Assembly: GCA_020248915.1 (NCBI GenBank) | Contig: JADCGP010000010.1 | Span: 119,061 to 183,060, forward strand | DNA: 64,000 nt | Direction of reading: 5' to 3' | Origin: Rubrivivax sp. | GTDB lineage: Bacteria > Pseudomonadota > Gammaproteobacteria > Burkholderiales > Burkholderiaceae_C | In this document: in pieces, positions 15,942 to 26,277 of the stretch | Numbering within the stretch: the stretch's first letter is position 1 | Layout: every line of letters begins with the position of its first letter | The notes under the pieces: model-generated | Databases searched by the model: none | What the model was told of the DNA's origin: nothing | Seen by the model: the letters and a program-made list of their open reading frames with translations, nothing else | Program-made: the position numbers and the translations under genes

Positions 15942-18271
15942 CCCGCCCCGCCATGAACGCACCGACAGCCCCATCGCGCTCCCCGCGCCGGCCCGGCCGC
16001 CGCCGGTTCCTGCTCGCGACGCTGGGCGTCGGCGCCGCCGCCGGCGGCCTGGCCATCGGCTGGAGCCTGATGCCGCCGCGCCAGCGCCTCGTGCGGTCGA
16101 GCCCGCTGCCCGCGCCGGAGGGCGAGCAGGCCTTCAACGGCTGGCTGCGCATCGGCCGCGACGGGCGCGTCACGGTGATGGTGCCCAAGTCCGAGATGGG
16201 CCAAGGCGTGCTGACCGGCCTGGCGATGGTGCTGGCCGACGAGCTCGACGCCGACTGGGCGCAGGTGCGCGTGGAGCACCCGCCGCCGGACCCGATCTAC
16301 AACAACCTCGCCACGCTGGTCGACGGCCTGCCCTTCCACCCCGACGACGAGGGCCTCGTCAAGCGCATCGCCGGCAGGATGACGGCGCGCGCGATGCGCG
16401 AGATCGGCGCGATGATGACGGGCGGCAGCTCCAGCATGAAGGACCTGTGGCTGCCGATGCGAGAGGCCGGCGCCTCGGCGCGGTCGATGCTCGTCGCCGC
16501 CGCTGCGGCGCAGTGGGGCGTGCCGGCCGACGGCGTCCGCGTCGAGCGCGGCCAGGTGCTGCACGCCTCGGGCCGCAGCGCCGGCTTCGGCGAACTGGCC
16601 GAGGCAGCCGCGAGGCAGCCCCTGCCCGGCGCCGTGACGCTGAAGACGCCGGCGCAGTTCGGCCTGATCGGCCGGCCGCTGCCGCGCCTGGAGGCGCGCG
16701 CCAAGACCGAGGGCCGCGCCACCTTCGGCATCGACGTGCTGCGGCCCGGCATGCTGTACGCGACGGTGGCGATGTGCCCGACGCTCGGCGGCCGCGTCGC
16801 CTCGTTCGACGCCCGGGCCGCGCTCGCCTCGCCCGGCGTGAAGAAGGTGCTCGCGGTCGCCGGCCATGCCGGCGGCACGCCGGGCGTGGCCGTCATCGCC
16901 GACACGCCCTGGCACGCGCTGAAGGCCATCGGCCTGGTCGCCGTGACGTGGGACGAGGCGGTGCCGGCCGCGATCTTCGACGGGCCCGCCGCGCTCGACC
17001 GCCTGGCGCAGACGCTCGACCAGGACGACGGCTTCGCCCATTACCGAGCGGGCGACGTCGACGCCGCACTGGCGTCGGCCGCCAGGACGCTGCGTGCCGA
17101 GTACCGTGCGCCCTGGCTGGCCCACATGGCGCTCGAGCCGATGAACTGCACGGTGCAGTTCCGCGACGGCCGCGCCGAGGTGTGGGCGCCGACGCAGGTG
17201 CCGGGCCTGGCGCGCCGCGTCGCGGCGCAGGCGCTCGGCATCGATGCCGAGCGCGTCGAGGTGCACGTCACGCTGCTCGGCGGCGGCTTCGGGCGCCGGC
17301 TCGAGGTGGACTACGTCGGCCAGGCGGCCGAGATCGCGCGCGCTGCCGACGGCGCGCCGGTGCAGACCTTCTGGAGCCGCGCCGAGGACACCCGGCACGA
17401 CTTCTACCGCCCGGCCTGCGCCGCGCGCTTCGCCGCCGGCTTCGACGCCCAGGGGCGGCTGACGGCGTGGCACAACGTCTCGGCCGGCCAGGCCATCGTG
17501 CCGGCCGCGCTCGGGCGCGTGTTCGGACTGCCCGGCATGGGCCCCGACAAGACCACGGCCGAGGGCGCCTACGACCAGCCCTACGAGTGGCCGGCCGCCC
17601 GCATCGGGCACGCCGCCGTCGACCTGCCGGTGCCGGTGGGCTTCTGGCGCGCCGTGGGGCACTCGCACCAGGCCTTCTTCAAGGAGGGCTTCGTCGACGA
17701 GTGCGCGCACTTCACCGGGCAGGACCCGGTGGCGTTCCGCCTCGCGCTGCTGGCGCGCCACCCGCGCCACGCCGCGGTGCTGAGGCTCGCGGCCGACAAG
17801 GCCGGCTGGGGCACGCCCGCGCCGCCCGCGCCCGACGGCGCCAAGGTGGCGCGCGGCGTCGCGCTGCACCAGAGCTTCGGCTCGATCGTGGCCCAGGTGG
17901 CCGAGGTGTCGGCGGGGCCGGGCGGTGCGATCCGCGTGCACCGCGTCGTCTGCGCGGTGGACTGCGGCACGCCCGTCAACCCGAACCTGATCGCGCAGCA
18001 GATGGAGAGCGCGGTCGTCTTCGGGCTGTCGGCGGCGCTGTTCGGCGGCGTGACCATCGCCCGCGGCCGCGTCGAGCAGAGCAATTTCCACGACCAGCCC
18101 GCGCTGCGCCTGGACGCCTGCCCGCGCATCGAGACCCACATCGTGCCCTCCGACGCGCACCCCGAGGGCATCGGCGAGCCCGGCACGCCGCCGATCGCGC
18201 CGGCGGTGGCCAACGCCCTCTTCGCGCTGACCGGCCGACGGCTGCGCCACCTGCCGCTCCAGCTGACCTGA
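15938..18271 (+). CDS. Molybdenum hydroxylase large subunit, IorB/aldehyde oxidase type
   Basis: 777 aa. The twin-arginine signal [14 protein letters not shown] near residues 18-31 predicts Tat export of the folded cofactor protein. The xanthine-dehydrogenase-family molybdopterin-binding fold follows, with [19 protein letters not shown] near 85, [16 protein letters not shown] near 450, [14 protein letters not shown] near 569 and the catalytic-Glu region [21 protein letters not shown] near the C-terminus. Isoquinoline 1-oxidoreductase and aldehyde dehydrogenases share this layout; the substrate is not predictable. The partner iron-sulphur subunit starts seven bases after the stop. No cytochrome subunit is encoded alongside. 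Confidence 0.9.
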   Translation: MTRPAMNAPTAPSRSPRRPGRRRFLLATLGVGAAAGGLAIGWSLMPPRQRLVRSSPLPAPEGEQAFNGWLRIGRDGRVTVMVPKSEMGQGVLTGLAMVLADELDADWAQVRVEHPPPDPIYNNLATLVDGLPFHPDDEGLVKRIAGRMTARAMREIGAMMTGGSSSMKDLWLPMREAGASARSMLVAAAAAQWGVPADGVRVERGQVLHASGRSAGFGELAEAAARQPLPGAVTLKTPAQFGLIGRPLPRLEARAKTEGRATFGIDVLRPGMLYATVAMCPTLGGRVASFDARAALASPGVKKVLAVAGHAGGTPGVAVIADTPWHALKAIGLVAVTWDEAVPAAIFDGPAALDRLAQTLDQDDGFAHYRAGDVDAALASAARTLRAEYRAPWLAHMALEPMNCTVQFRDGRAEVWAPTQVPGLARRVAAQALGIDAERVEVHVTLLGGGFGRRLEVDYVGQAAEIARAADGAPVQTFWSRAEDTRHDFYRPACAARFAAGFDAQGRLTAWHNVSAGQAIVPAALGRVFGLPGMGPDKTTAEGAYDQPYEWPAARIGHAAVDLPVPVGFWRAVGHSHQAFFKEGFVDECAHFTGQDPVAFRLALLARHPRHAAVLRLAADKAGWGTPAPPAPDGAKVARGVALHQSFGSIVAQVAEVSAGPGGAIRVHRVVCAVDCGTPVNPNLIAQQMESAVVFGLSAALFGGVTIARGRVEQSNFHDQPALRLDACPRIETHIVPSDAHPEGIGEPGTPPIAPAVANALFALTGRRLRHLPLQLT

Positions 18272-18278
18272 CCTGCCC

Positions 18279-18743
18279 ATGACCACCCGCATCACCGTCA
18301 ACGGCCGTGCGCACGACGTGCGCGCCGAGGCCGACACCCCGCTGCTGTGGCTGCTGCGCGGCGAACTGCAGCTCACCGGCACCAAGTTCGGCTGCGGCAT
18401 GGCGCTGTGCGGCGCCTGCACCGTGCACGTGGACGGCAAGCCGGTGCGCGGCTGCGTCACGCCGCTGGCCGCCATCGGCGCGCAGCCGGTGACCACGATC
18501 GAGGGCCTGGCCGGCCCGGTGGCCGACGCGGTGCGCGCGGCCTGGATCGCGCAGGACGTGGTGCAGTGCGGCTACTGCCAGAGCGGTCAGGTGATGGCTG
18601 CAGCCGCGCTGCTGGCCGCGAACCCGAGGCCGGACGACGCCGCGATCGACGCCGCGATGGCCGGCAACCTGTGTCGGTGCGGCACCTACCCGCGCATCCG
18701 CGCCGCGGTGCACGACGCGGCGCGGCGGCTGGCGGGCGCCTGA
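18279..18743 (+). CDS. [2Fe-2S] small subunit of the molybdenum hydroxylase (IorA type)
   Basis: 154 aa with two iron-sulphur clusters. The plant-ferredoxin-like cluster is bound by Cys in [20 protein letters not shown] and the later GC at PVRGC. The second, helical cluster uses [10 protein letters not shown] and [11 protein letters not shown]. It relays electrons from the molybdenum site of the preceding subunit. There is no signal peptide, as expected for a small subunit that travels through Tat bound to its Tat-tagged partner. Confidence 0.95.
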   Translation: MTTRITVNGRAHDVRAEADTPLLWLLRGELQLTGTKFGCGMALCGACTVHVDGKPVRGCVTPLAAIGAQPVTTIEGLAGPVADAVRAAWIAQDVVQCGYCQSGQVMAAAALLAANPRPDDAAIDAAMAGNLCRCGTYPRIRAAVHDAARRLAGA

Positions 18744-18771
18744 AGCCCGCGTGCAGGGCATACTGCCCGGC

Positions 18772-19923
18772 ATGAAGTCCCTCGGCGCCCGCGCCAGCGG
18801 CGCCCGCCTCGAGCGCATGCGCGCGAGCGCGCAGTGGGTGGCGCACGGCACGCACCCGGACGGCGACCCCGGCGGCGCGTTCCGCAACCGCTTCCCGGTG
18901 CGCCCCGGCCTGCGCGACGCGCAGGCGCCGCGGCCGACGCTGGCGGAGTTCCTGCGCAACGGCAACCGGCGACTGCCGCGCGGCCCGCTGCCCGCGCTCG
19001 ACCCGCGCGAGGCCTGGCGCGCGCCGCCAGCCAGCGGCCTGCGCGCGACCTGGCTCGGCCATTCCACGGTGCTGCTCGAGCTGCACGATGGCCGGCGCCT
19101 CGTGCGGCTGCTCACCGACCCGGTGTGGGGCGCGCGCGCCTCGCCGTCCACGCTGCTCGGCCCGCGCCGCTTCCAGCCCGCGCCGGTGGCGCTGAAGGCG
19201 CTGCCGCCGCTCGACGCGGTGCTGCTGTCGCACGACCATTACGACCATCTGTGCATGAGCACGGCCCGCGCGCTGGCCCAGACTGGCGTGCCCTGGATCA
19301 CGTCGCTCGGCGTCGGCGCCCACCTCGAGGCCTTCGGCGTGCGCCCCGACCGGATCGTCGAGCTCGACTGGTGGCAGCGACATCGCCTGCCCGGCGCCGA
19401 GGTCGAGGTGGTGGCCGCGCCGGCGCAGCACTTCAGCGGCCGCGGGCTGAAGGACCGCAACGCGACGCTGTGGTCGTCGCTCGTCGTGCGCACGCCACGG
19501 CACCGCGTGTTCTTCAGCGGCGACACCGGCCTCACCGACCAGTACGCCGGCATCCGCAGCCAGCTCGGCCCGTTCGACCTCGTGCTGCTCGAGGTCGGTG
19601 CGCACCACCCGGCATGGGGCGACATCCACCTCGGCCCGGAGAACGCGCTGGAGGCGCTCGAGCTGCTCGGCGGCGGCGCCTTGCTGCCGGTGCACTGGGG
19701 CACCTTCAGCCTGGCGCTGCACGCCTGGGACGAGCCGGCCGAGACGCTGCTGGCGCAGGCGCCGCGGCGCGGCGTGCACCTGGTGATGCCGCAGCTCGGC
19801 GAGGCCGTCGAGCCGGCGCAGGTCGAACACGTCGTGCCCTGGTGGCGCGGCGTCGAGCGTGCCGACGCGCCGCCGCCGGCGCCGCTGTCGTGGCCGCGTG
19901 CGCTGCCGTTCCCGCTCGACTGA
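18772..19923 (+). CDS. MBL-fold metal-dependent hydrolase, NAPE-PLD/UlaG-like
   Basis: 383 aa. The metallo-beta-lactamase motif HDHYDH is in LLSHDHYDHLCM near residue 150; further metal ligands are in FFSGDTGLTDQY (Asp) and LPVHWGTF (His). WLGHSTVLLEL near 93 opens the domain. This arrangement is that of the NAPE-PLD-like, membrane-associated phosphodiesterase branch rather than true beta-lactamases. There is no signal peptide. The start ATG 18772 is preceded by an in-frame GTG at 18751. It lies just after the hydroxylase genes, but a functional link is unproven. Confidence 0.83.
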   Translation: MKSLGARASGARLERMRASAQWVAHGTHPDGDPGGAFRNRFPVRPGLRDAQAPRPTLAEFLRNGNRRLPRGPLPALDPREAWRAPPASGLRATWLGHSTVLLELHDGRRLVRLLTDPVWGARASPSTLLGPRRFQPAPVALKALPPLDAVLLSHDHYDHLCMSTARALAQTGVPWITSLGVGAHLEAFGVRPDRIVELDWWQRHRLPGAEVEVVAAPAQHFSGRGLKDRNATLWSSLVVRTPRHRVFFSGDTGLTDQYAGIRSQLGPFDLVLLEVGAHHPAWGDIHLGPENALEALELLGGGALLPVHWGTFSLALHAWDEPAETLLAQAPRRGVHLVMPQLGEAVEPAQVEHVVPWWRGVERADAPPPAPLSWPRALPFPLD

Positions 19924-19960
19924 AGCGCCACCCACGAACCCGCCGAGGAGGAGCGCCCCG

Positions 19961-20818
19961 ATGGCCCGCCTGACCCCCGACGAGATCGAGACCTACACGC
20001 GCGAGGGCTACGTCGTCCCGCAGTGGCGCCTGCCCGCGGCGCGCGTCGCGCAGATGCGCGCTGCGCTCGACGAGCTGCTCGCCCGCAACCCCGGCGTGCG
20101 GCCCGAGAAGCTGGTGTCGGCCCACCTCGAGGCCGCCGGCGACGGCGCTGGGGCGGGCGCCGACAACGGCGAGGGCGTGCGCGGCGTGCGCGACTTCCTC
20201 GAGCTGGCGATGGACCGCGACATCGTCGACCTGGTGGCCGGCGTGATCGGCGACGACGTCATCCTCTGGGGCTGCCACGTCTTCTGCAAGCCGGCCGCCG
20301 AGGGCTACGAGACGCCCTGGCACCAGGACGGCCACTACTGGCCGATCCGGCCGCTGGCCACCTGCACGGCCTGGGTGGCGCTGGAGCCGTCGACGCGCGC
20401 CAACGGCTGCCTGCGCGTGATCCCGGGCTCGCACGCCGCGCGCACGCTGCACCCGCACCTGCACGAGGACCGTGCCGACCTGACGCTGAACCAGCGCCTG
20501 GCCGCCGGCGCCTTCGACGAGGCCGACGCGGCCGACATCGAGCTCGAGCCGGGCCAGCTGTCGCTGCACGACGTCTACATGATCCACGGCGCCGCGGCCA
20601 ACCGCAGCGCACAGCGCCGCACCGGCGTGGCGCTGCGCTACATGCCGGCGAGCTCGGTCTTCGAGCGCGCGCTGGACCCGGTGCGGGGCCTGAGCGGCGT
20701 GCCGGTGGACTTCGCGCGGCGGCCGATCTGGCTCGTGAAGGGGCGCGACGCGAGCGGCCGCAACGACTTCACGGCGGGGCACCGGCCGGCGCGGAGCGGG
20801 GCCGGCACCGGCGCTTGA
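19961..20818 (+). CDS. Phytanoyl-CoA dioxygenase-family oxygenase
   Basis: 285 aa Fe(II)/2-oxoglutarate oxygenase fold. The metal site is WHQDGHYW (His121 and Asp123) with the distal His in MIHGAAANRS near residue 208 and the 2-oxoglutarate-binding Arg about ten residues on. The N-terminus LTPDEIETYTREGYVVPQ is typical of the PhyH family. A strong RBS (GAGGAGGAG near 19945) precedes ATG 19961. The substrate cannot be told from sequence. The stop overlaps the LysE-type gene start. Confidence 0.87.
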   Translation: MARLTPDEIETYTREGYVVPQWRLPAARVAQMRAALDELLARNPGVRPEKLVSAHLEAAGDGAGAGADNGEGVRGVRDFLELAMDRDIVDLVAGVIGDDVILWGCHVFCKPAAEGYETPWHQDGHYWPIRPLATCTAWVALEPSTRANGCLRVIPGSHAARTLHPHLHEDRADLTLNQRLAAGAFDEADAADIELEPGQLSLHDVYMIHGAAANRSAQRRTGVALRYMPASSVFERALDPVRGLSGVPVDFARRPIWLVKGRDASGRNDFTAGHRPARSGAGTGA

Positions 20819-21453
20819 GCGCGACCGAGCACTTCGGCGCGGCGCTGTGGGTCGGCCTGGCGATCGCCGCGCCGGTGGGGCCGATCGGCCTGCTCGTCAT
20901 CCAGCGCACGCTGCGCCACGGCCGCGCGGCGGGGCTGGCCACTGGGCTCGGCGCCGCCGTGGCCGACGCCCTGTACGGCGCGCTCGGCGCCTTCGGCGTC
21001 ACCTCGCTGATCGACGCGCTGCAGGCCGCGCGCGTGCCGCTGGCGCTGGCCGGCGGCGGCTTCCTGCTGTGGCTGGCGTGGCGCACCTGGCGCAGCGCCC
21101 CACCCGCGCAGGCCGTTGCGCAGGACGCCGGGGTGGCCGGGCGGCCGGGGCTGGCCGGGGCCTTCGCCGGCACCTTCGCGCTGACGCTGGGCAACCCGGC
21201 CACGATCCTGTCCTTCGTCGCCGTGTTCGGCACGCTCGGCGCATCGCTCGGCCGCGGCGCGGGGGCGTCGCCCTGGCCGATGATCGCTGGCGTGCTGCTC
21301 GGCTCGGCGGCCTGGTGGCTGCTGCTGAGCTCGGCCGTCGGCGCGCTGCGCGGCCGCTTCGATGCGCGTGCGATGCGCCGCGTCAACGCGGTGTCGGCCC
21401 TGGCGCTGGCGGGCTTCGCGCTGTGGCAGTGGGTGGCGCTGCTGCCGCGTTGA
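20815..21453 (+). CDS. LysE/RhtB-family exporter
   Basis: 212 aa with about six membrane segments. The opening WVGLAIAAPVGPIGLLVIQRTLRHGRAAGLATGLGAAVAD (read as two family blocks: PxGPI and GxxAGLxxGLGAxxAD) is diagnostic of LysE/RhtB amino-acid exporters. It has the usual central TWRS loop and GNPATILSF block. The start is TTG 20815, which overlaps the preceding stop; no ATG or GTG exists before the first membrane segment. It probably exports an amino acid or small amine. It converges with the ligase gene. Confidence 0.85.
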   Translation: MSATEHFGAALWVGLAIAAPVGPIGLLVIQRTLRHGRAAGLATGLGAAVADALYGALGAFGVTSLIDALQAARVPLALAGGGFLLWLAWRTWRSAPPAQAVAQDAGVAGRPGLAGAFAGTFALTLGNPATILSFVAVFGTLGASLGRGAGASPWPMIAGVLLGSAAWWLLLSSAVGALRGRFDARAMRRVNAVSALALAGFALWQWVALLPR

Positions 21454-21530
21454 CGACGCGCCGCGACAGCACGCGGCGACGGCGGGCTGCAACGCCGGGC
21501 GGGCGCGGGCACTGCGCGCCTCGCGGTCTC

Positions 21531-23075
21531 TCAGCCGCCGAACAGGCTGCGGTGGCGCGCGCGCAGCTCGTTCTTCTGCACCTTGCCCATCGCGTTGCGC
21601 GGCAGCTCGGGCACGACGAACACCTGCTTGGGCACCTTGAAGTTGGCGATGCGGGCCTTCAGCGTAGCGACCAGCGCGGCCGGGTCGACGGCCGCACCGG
21701 GCCGCGGCACGACGACCGCGACCACGGCTTCGCCGAAGTCGGGGTGCGGCACGCCCACCACCGCGCTCTCGGCCACGCCGGGCAGCGCGTCGACGTAGCC
21801 CTCGACCTCGGCAGGGTAGACGTTGTAGCCGCCGCTGATGATCAGATCCTTGCTGCGGCCGACGATCGTCAGGTAGCCGTCGGCGTCCAGCCGCCCGACG
21901 TCGCCGGTCTTGAACCACAGGTCGGTGGTGAAGTCGTCGGCGGTCTTCTCGGGCATGCGCCAGTAGCCGCGGAAGACGTTGAGACCCTTGACCTCGACGT
22001 TGCCGACCTCGCCGGTGGCCACCGGCAGCCCGCGGTCGTCGCAGATGCGCACCCCCACGCCCGGCAGCGCCGGGCCGACCGTGCCGCCGCGGCGCGCGCT
22101 GTCGGGCCGGTAGGGGTTGCTGGTCAGCATGACGGTCTCGCTCATGCCATAGCGCTCGAGGATCGTGTGCCCGGTGCGCTGTCGGAACTCCTCGAAGGTC
22201 TGCAGCAGCAGCGGCGCCGAGCCGCTGACGAACAGGCGCATGCGCCGGCAGGCCTCGCGCCCGAACGACGGTTCCGCCAGCAGCCGCACGTACAGCGTGG
22301 GCACGCCCATGAACACGGTGGCCTCGGGCAGGCGGGCGGTCACCGCGGCAGGGTCGAAGCGCGCGAACCACAGCATCCTGCTGCCCGACAGCAGCGCGCA
22401 ATGGCTGGCGACGAAAAGGCCGTGCACGTGGAAGATCGGCAGCGCGTGCACCAGCACGTCGCGCCCGGCGTGCTCGCGCCAGCCCCAGGCCTCGTGCAGC
22501 ACCTGCGCGTTGCTGCGCAGGTTGCGGTGGGTGAGCATCGCCCCCTTGCTGCGGCCCGTGGTGCCGCTGGTGTACAGGATCGCCGCCAGGTCGTCGCCCG
22601 AACGCGCCGCCGGCTCGTGGCGGTCGCTCATCTGGGCCGCGCGGTCGAGCAGGGTGCCGTCGCGCTCGTCGCCCAACGTGAAGACGTTGCGCACGCCGAG
22701 CCGGAACGCGAGCTTGGAGGCCCAGCCGAAGTTGCGCGGGCTGCACACCAGCACCGCGGGCTCGGCGTTGCCGAGGAAGTACTCGATCTCGGCGGCCTGG
22801 TAGGCGGTGTTCAGCGGCAGGTACACGTGCCCGGCGCGCAGCACCGCCAGGTACAGCATCAGCGCCTCGACGCTCTTGTCCACGTGCGCCGCGATGCGCG
22901 AGCCGGGCGGCAGGTCGAGCGAGTCCAGCACGTTGGCCAGCATCGCGGTGCCGCGCTCGAGGTCGCGCCAGCGGTAGCGCAGCGGCTGCGGCGTGTCGCA
23001 GGTTTCGATCGCGATGGCGTCCAGGTCGGCCGGGAAGGCCGCGCGCAGGGTCGCGAACAGGTTCTCGTCGGTCAT
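21531..23075 (-). CDS. Acyl-CoA synthetase, malonyl-CoA synthetase (MatB) type
   Basis: 514 aa ANL-family ligase. The AMP-binding motif YTSGTTGRSKGAMLTH starts near residue 166; later blocks are YGMSETVMLTSNPY near 302, the adenylate Asp in WFKTGDVGRL, and the catalytic Lys in NAMGKVQKNEL near the C-terminus. Length, the LNTAYQ and the TSNPY segments fit MatB, which makes malonyl-CoA from malonate. A short-chain relative remains possible. The ATG at 23075 gives the family N-terminus. The TctC-like gene lies 54 bases upstream on the same strand, suggesting uptake plus activation of a dicarboxylate. Confidence 0.82.
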   Translation of the reverse strand: MTDENLFATLRAAFPADLDAIAIETCDTPQPLRYRWRDLERGTAMLANVLDSLDLPPGSRIAAHVDKSVEALMLYLAVLRAGHVYLPLNTAYQAAEIEYFLGNAEPAVLVCSPRNFGWASKLAFRLGVRNVFTLGDERDGTLLDRAAQMSDRHEPAARSGDDLAAILYTSGTTGRSKGAMLTHRNLRSNAQVLHEAWGWREHAGRDVLVHALPIFHVHGLFVASHCALLSGSRMLWFARFDPAAVTARLPEATVFMGVPTLYVRLLAEPSFGREACRRMRLFVSGSAPLLLQTFEEFRQRTGHTILERYGMSETVMLTSNPYRPDSARRGGTVGPALPGVGVRICDDRGLPVATGEVGNVEVKGLNVFRGYWRMPEKTADDFTTDLWFKTGDVGRLDADGYLTIVGRSKDLIISGGYNVYPAEVEGYVDALPGVAESAVVGVPHPDFGEAVVAVVVPRPGAAVDPAALVATLKARIANFKVPKQVFVVPELPRNAMGKVQKNELRARHRSLFGG

Positions 23076-23129
23076 CGGTGCAGTCACGGTCCCGCCGCCG
23101 GCGGCCATGACGGAGTGCCTCTCACCCAC

Positions 23130-24119
23130 TCAGTCGAGCTTGGCGCCCGAGGTCTTGACGACCTCGGCCCAGCGCTTGACCTCGGCGCTGACGAAGCGGC
23201 CGAAGTCCTCGCCCCACAGGTTGGGCGACTCGGTGCCCAGGCCGGTCCAGGCGGTGCGGATCTCCTCGCTGGCGAGCGTCTTCCTCATCTCGGACTGCAT
23301 CGCGGCCACCAGGTCGCGCGGCGTCGCCTTGGGCGCCCAGATCCCGTACCAGGTGGCCACCTTGTACGCCGGCACGCCGCCCTCGGCCGCGGTGGGCACG
23401 TCGGGGAAGCCGGGTGCGCGCTTGTCGGCCGCGACGGCGATGGCGCGCAGGCGGCCCGCGCGGATGTGCGCGGCGCTCGAGCCCAGGCCGTCGAACATCA
23501 GGTCCACCTGGCCGGCGATCAGGTCCTGCAGCGCAGGCCCGGCGCCGCGGTAGGGGATGTGGGTGATGAAGGTCCGCGTCTGCAGCTTGAACATCTCGCC
23601 GGCGAGGTGGTGGCTCGTGCCGTTGCCGGCCGAGCCGTAGTTCAGCCGGCCCGGGTTGCGGCGCAGGAACTCGAGCAGCTCGGGCAGCGTGCGCGCCTGC
23701 ACCTTGGACGGGTTGACGACGATGACCTGCGGCACGCTCGACACCAGCCCCACCGGAACGAAGTCGGTCTCGATGTCGTAGTCGAGCTTGGGGTACATGC
23801 TGGGCGCGATGCTGTGGTGCACCGCGCCCATGAAGAAGGTGTAGCCGTCGGGCGCGGCCTTGGCCGCCAGCGCCGCGCCCAGCGTGCCGCCGGCGCCGCC
23901 CTTGTTGTCGATGACGAACTGGCGGCCGAGGCTGCGCGACATCGCGGCGAACAGCGGGCGCGCGAAGGCATCGGTGCCGCCGCCCGGGGGAAAGGGCACC
24001 ACGATCGTCACCGGCTTGGCGGGCCAGGCGCCCTGCGCCCCGGCAACGCCGGGCAGCCAGGACGGCAGGGCGGCGGCCGCGCCGGCCAGCAGCAGGCGAC
24101 GACGGGCGGGTGCGTTCAT
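23130..24119 (-). CDS. Bug/TctC-family tripartite tricarboxylate binding protein
   Basis: 329 aa exported solute receptor. A signal peptide ends about AGAQG (residue 29). WPAKPVTIVVPFPPGGGTDAFAR is the diagnostic Bug-family opening, with NKGGAGG near 72 and PYRGAGPALQDLIAGQVDLMFD near 193. Family members bind carboxylates through two water-bridged carboxyl groups. No TctA or TctB membrane subunits are nearby, which is common for these orphan receptors in Burkholderiales. It sits upstream of the MatB-like ligase, so malonate is an attractive but unproven ligand. Confidence 0.92.
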   Translation of the reverse strand: MNAPARRRLLLAGAAAALPSWLPGVAGAQGAWPAKPVTIVVPFPPGGGTDAFARPLFAAMSRSLGRQFVIDNKGGAGGTLGAALAAKAAPDGYTFFMGAVHHSIAPSMYPKLDYDIETDFVPVGLVSSVPQVIVVNPSKVQARTLPELLEFLRRNPGRLNYGSAGNGTSHHLAGEMFKLQTRTFITHIPYRGAGPALQDLIAGQVDLMFDGLGSSAAHIRAGRLRAIAVAADKRAPGFPDVPTAAEGGVPAYKVATWYGIWAPKATPRDLVAAMQSEMRKTLASEEIRTAWTGLGTESPNLWGEDFGRFVSAEVKRWAEVVKTSGAKLD

Positions 24120-24256
24120 GCGGTCTCCGGGGTGATGGGGCGGGCCCCGCATGCTAGGTGCTCCTCGCCATGCGCGCCCCCGGTGCATCCCCGAGGCGCC
24201 GGCCTGCCCGGCGTGGGCCCAGGCCCCGCAGGACCGCAAGCGTCGGAGCCGCGGCC

Positions 24257-25021
24257 TCAGGTGTCAGGCCTCGGGCCTTCGGCGTCCGGCAGCCGCATCG
24301 TCGCCTCGGGCTCGTCGACGAGGACGCCCTTCTCGAGGTGCACCAGCCGCCCGGCGCTGGCCGCCGCCTTCGGGTCGTGCGTCACCATCACGATCGTGCG
24401 GCCCTGCTCGTCGACCAGGCGGCGCAGCAGCGCCAGCACCTCCGCGCCGGTGGCGCGGTCGAGGTCTCCGGTGGGCTCGTCGGCCACGATCAGGCTCGGC
24501 TCGGTGACCAGCGCACGCGCGATGGCCACCCGCTGCTGCTGGCCCCCGGACAGTTCGTTCGGGTAGTGGCCGGCGCGATCGGACAGGCCGACCGCCTGCA
24601 GAGCCGCGGCGGCGCGACGGCGGCGCTCGCGGCCCGGCAGCGCGGCCAGCAGCAGCGGCAGCTCGACGTTCTCCAGCGCGGTCAGCACCGGCATCAGGTT
24701 GTAGAACTGGAACACGAAGCCCACGTTCGCGGCGCGCCAGTCGGCCAGCTCGCCCTCGCCCAGCGCGGCGATGTCGACGCCGGCGATCTCGATCGTGCCG
24801 CTCGAGGGCTTGTCGATGCCGGCGATCAGGTTGAGCAGCGTGCTCTTGCCCGAGCCGCTCGGCCCCATCAGCGCGACGAACTCGCCGGGCTGCACCTCGA
24901 GCCCGATGTCCAGCAGCACCGGGACTTCCTGGTCGCCGCGGCGGTAGCTCTTGCTCAGGTGCCGGATGCGGATCAGCGGCGGCGCGCCGCCGGGCGCGGG
25001 GCGGCCGCTCATCAGCACCAT
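24257..25021 (-). CDS. ABC transporter ATPase, LolD/MacB type
   Basis: 254 aa nucleotide-binding subunit. Walker A is GPSGSGKST near residue 54, the Q-loop follows with FVFQFYNLMPVLTALENVELPL, the signature is LSGGQQQRVAIARAL near 155, and Walker B is LIVADEPTGDLD near 175, with the H-loop VMVTHDP. FYNL and PTGDLD place it with type VII (MacB/LolD/FtsE) ATPases, which work with FtsX-like permeases. Start ATG 25021 overlaps the adaptor stop as TGATG. No permease gene is adjacent; two fitting ones are at 45948-48297. Confidence 0.92.
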   Translation of the reverse strand: MVLMSGRPAPGGAPPLIRIRHLSKSYRRGDQEVPVLLDIGLEVQPGEFVALMGPSGSGKSTLLNLIAGIDKPSSGTIEIAGVDIAALGEGELADWRAANVGFVFQFYNLMPVLTALENVELPLLLAALPGRERRRRAAAALQAVGLSDRAGHYPNELSGGQQQRVAIARALVTEPSLIVADEPTGDLDRATGAEVLALLRRLVDEQGRTIVMVTHDPKAAASAGRLVHLEKGVLVDEPEATMRLPDAEGPRPDT

Positions 25022-26277
25022 CAGGGCCGGACCGCAACCCGGGAGCCCGGGCGCAGGTCGGGGGCCGGCGCGAGCACGAGGCGCTGGCCGCGCTCGAGCG
25101 CGCCCTCGACCTCGAGCAGGTCGCCGAGCGTGCGGCCGGTCTTCACCGGCACCGCCTCCAGCACGTCGCCGGCGCCGATGCGCAGCACGACCCGGGCACC
25201 GTCGCGCTCGATCACCGTCTTGGGATGGACGGCAGTCACGGCGCGGCGGTCGGCCTCGGCCGCGCGCTGCGACAGGAAGGTGACCTTGGCGCTCATCTCG
25301 GGCAGCACGCGCGGGTCGAGCTTCTCGAAGCGGATCTTCGTCATCACGGTGGCCTTGGCGCGGTCGACCGTGGGCACGATGCGCACCACGCTGCCCGGCA
25401 GGCGGGCGTCGGGCAGCGCGTCGAGCGTGATCTCCACCGGCATGTCGATGCGGATCTTGGCGACGTTGCTCTCGGAGACGTCGGCCTCGACCTCCAGCGT
25501 GCCCATGTCGGCCATCGTCACCACCGCGCCCTGCGTGCCGCCGGCGCTGGAGAACGGCGTGATCATGTCGCCGACGTTGGCGTTCTTCACCAGCACGACG
25601 CCGTCGAAGGGCGCACGGATCTCGGTGTTGGCGAGGTTCACCCGCTGCAACGCGAGCTGCGCCTGCGCGGCCGCCTGGGCGCCCTGCGCAGCCTGGATCC
25701 CGGCCTCGGCCGCCACGACGCCGGCGCGGGCGCCGTCGGCCCGGCGCTGCGCGGCGTCCACGGCCTGCGGCGACAGGAAGCCCTGCGCCTTCAGCGCCTG
25801 CGCGCGCTGCCACTCGGCCTCGGCGTTGCCGCGCTCCACCTGCGCCAGCAGGCGCTGCGCCTCGGCCTGCGCCAACGCCCCGGCGGCCTGCCGGATGCCG
25901 GCCTGCGCAGCCAGCAGCGCGGCCTGCACGTCGGCCGCGTCGATGCGGCCGATCAGTTCGCCCTGCCGCACCTCGCTGCCCTCGCGCACGCGCAGCTCCA
26001 CCAGGCGCCCGGTGGCCTTGCTGGCCACCGCAGCGCGGCGCTGCGCCACGACGTAGCCCGATGCGCTGAGCTGCGCGTGCTGCGCCGAGGGGAACGCGCT
26101 GCCCACGGTGCTGGCCTGCACCTGCGCCGGCCGCTTCAGGCCGAACCAGGCCGCGCCGGCCGCGAGCAGCGCGGCCGCGAGCGCCCACACCCAGCGGCGG
26201 CGGCGGCGGCGGACGGGAGCGGCCTGGCGCAACGCGGCCAGCGAGGCCGCCGACGCCGGAGAAGAAGACTCGGTCAT
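25021..26277 (-). CDS. HlyD/MacA-family periplasmic adaptor
   Basis: 418 aa. A basic stretch RRRRRRW is followed by one membrane anchor ([17 protein letters not shown] near residues 30-46). The lipoyl/barrel-sandwich half [23 protein letters not shown] begins near 73, then a long Ala/Gln-rich coiled hairpin from about 115 to 210, then [21 protein letters not shown] and the beta-barrel domains. It would connect an inner-membrane ABC pump to the outer membrane or to periplasmic partners. Its ATG overlaps the mnmA stop as ATGA and its stop overlaps the ATPase start. Confidence 0.92.
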   Translation of the reverse strand: MTESSSPASAASLAALRQAAPVRRRRRRWVWALAAALLAAGAAWFGLKRPAQVQASTVGSAFPSAQHAQLSASGYVVAQRRAAVASKATGRLVELRVREGSEVRQGELIGRIDAADVQAALLAAQAGIRQAAGALAQAEAQRLLAQVERGNAEAEWQRAQALKAQGFLSPQAVDAAQRRADGARAGVVAAEAGIQAAQGAQAAAQAQLALQRVNLANTEIRAPFDGVVLVKNANVGDMITPFSSAGGTQGAVVTMADMGTLEVEADVSESNVAKIRIDMPVEITLDALPDARLPGSVVRIVPTVDRAKATVMTKIRFEKLDPRVLPEMSAKVTFLSQRAAEADRRAVTAVHPKTVIERDGARVVLRIGAGDVLEAVPVKTGRTLGDLLEVEGALERGQRLVLAPAPDLRPGSRVAVRP

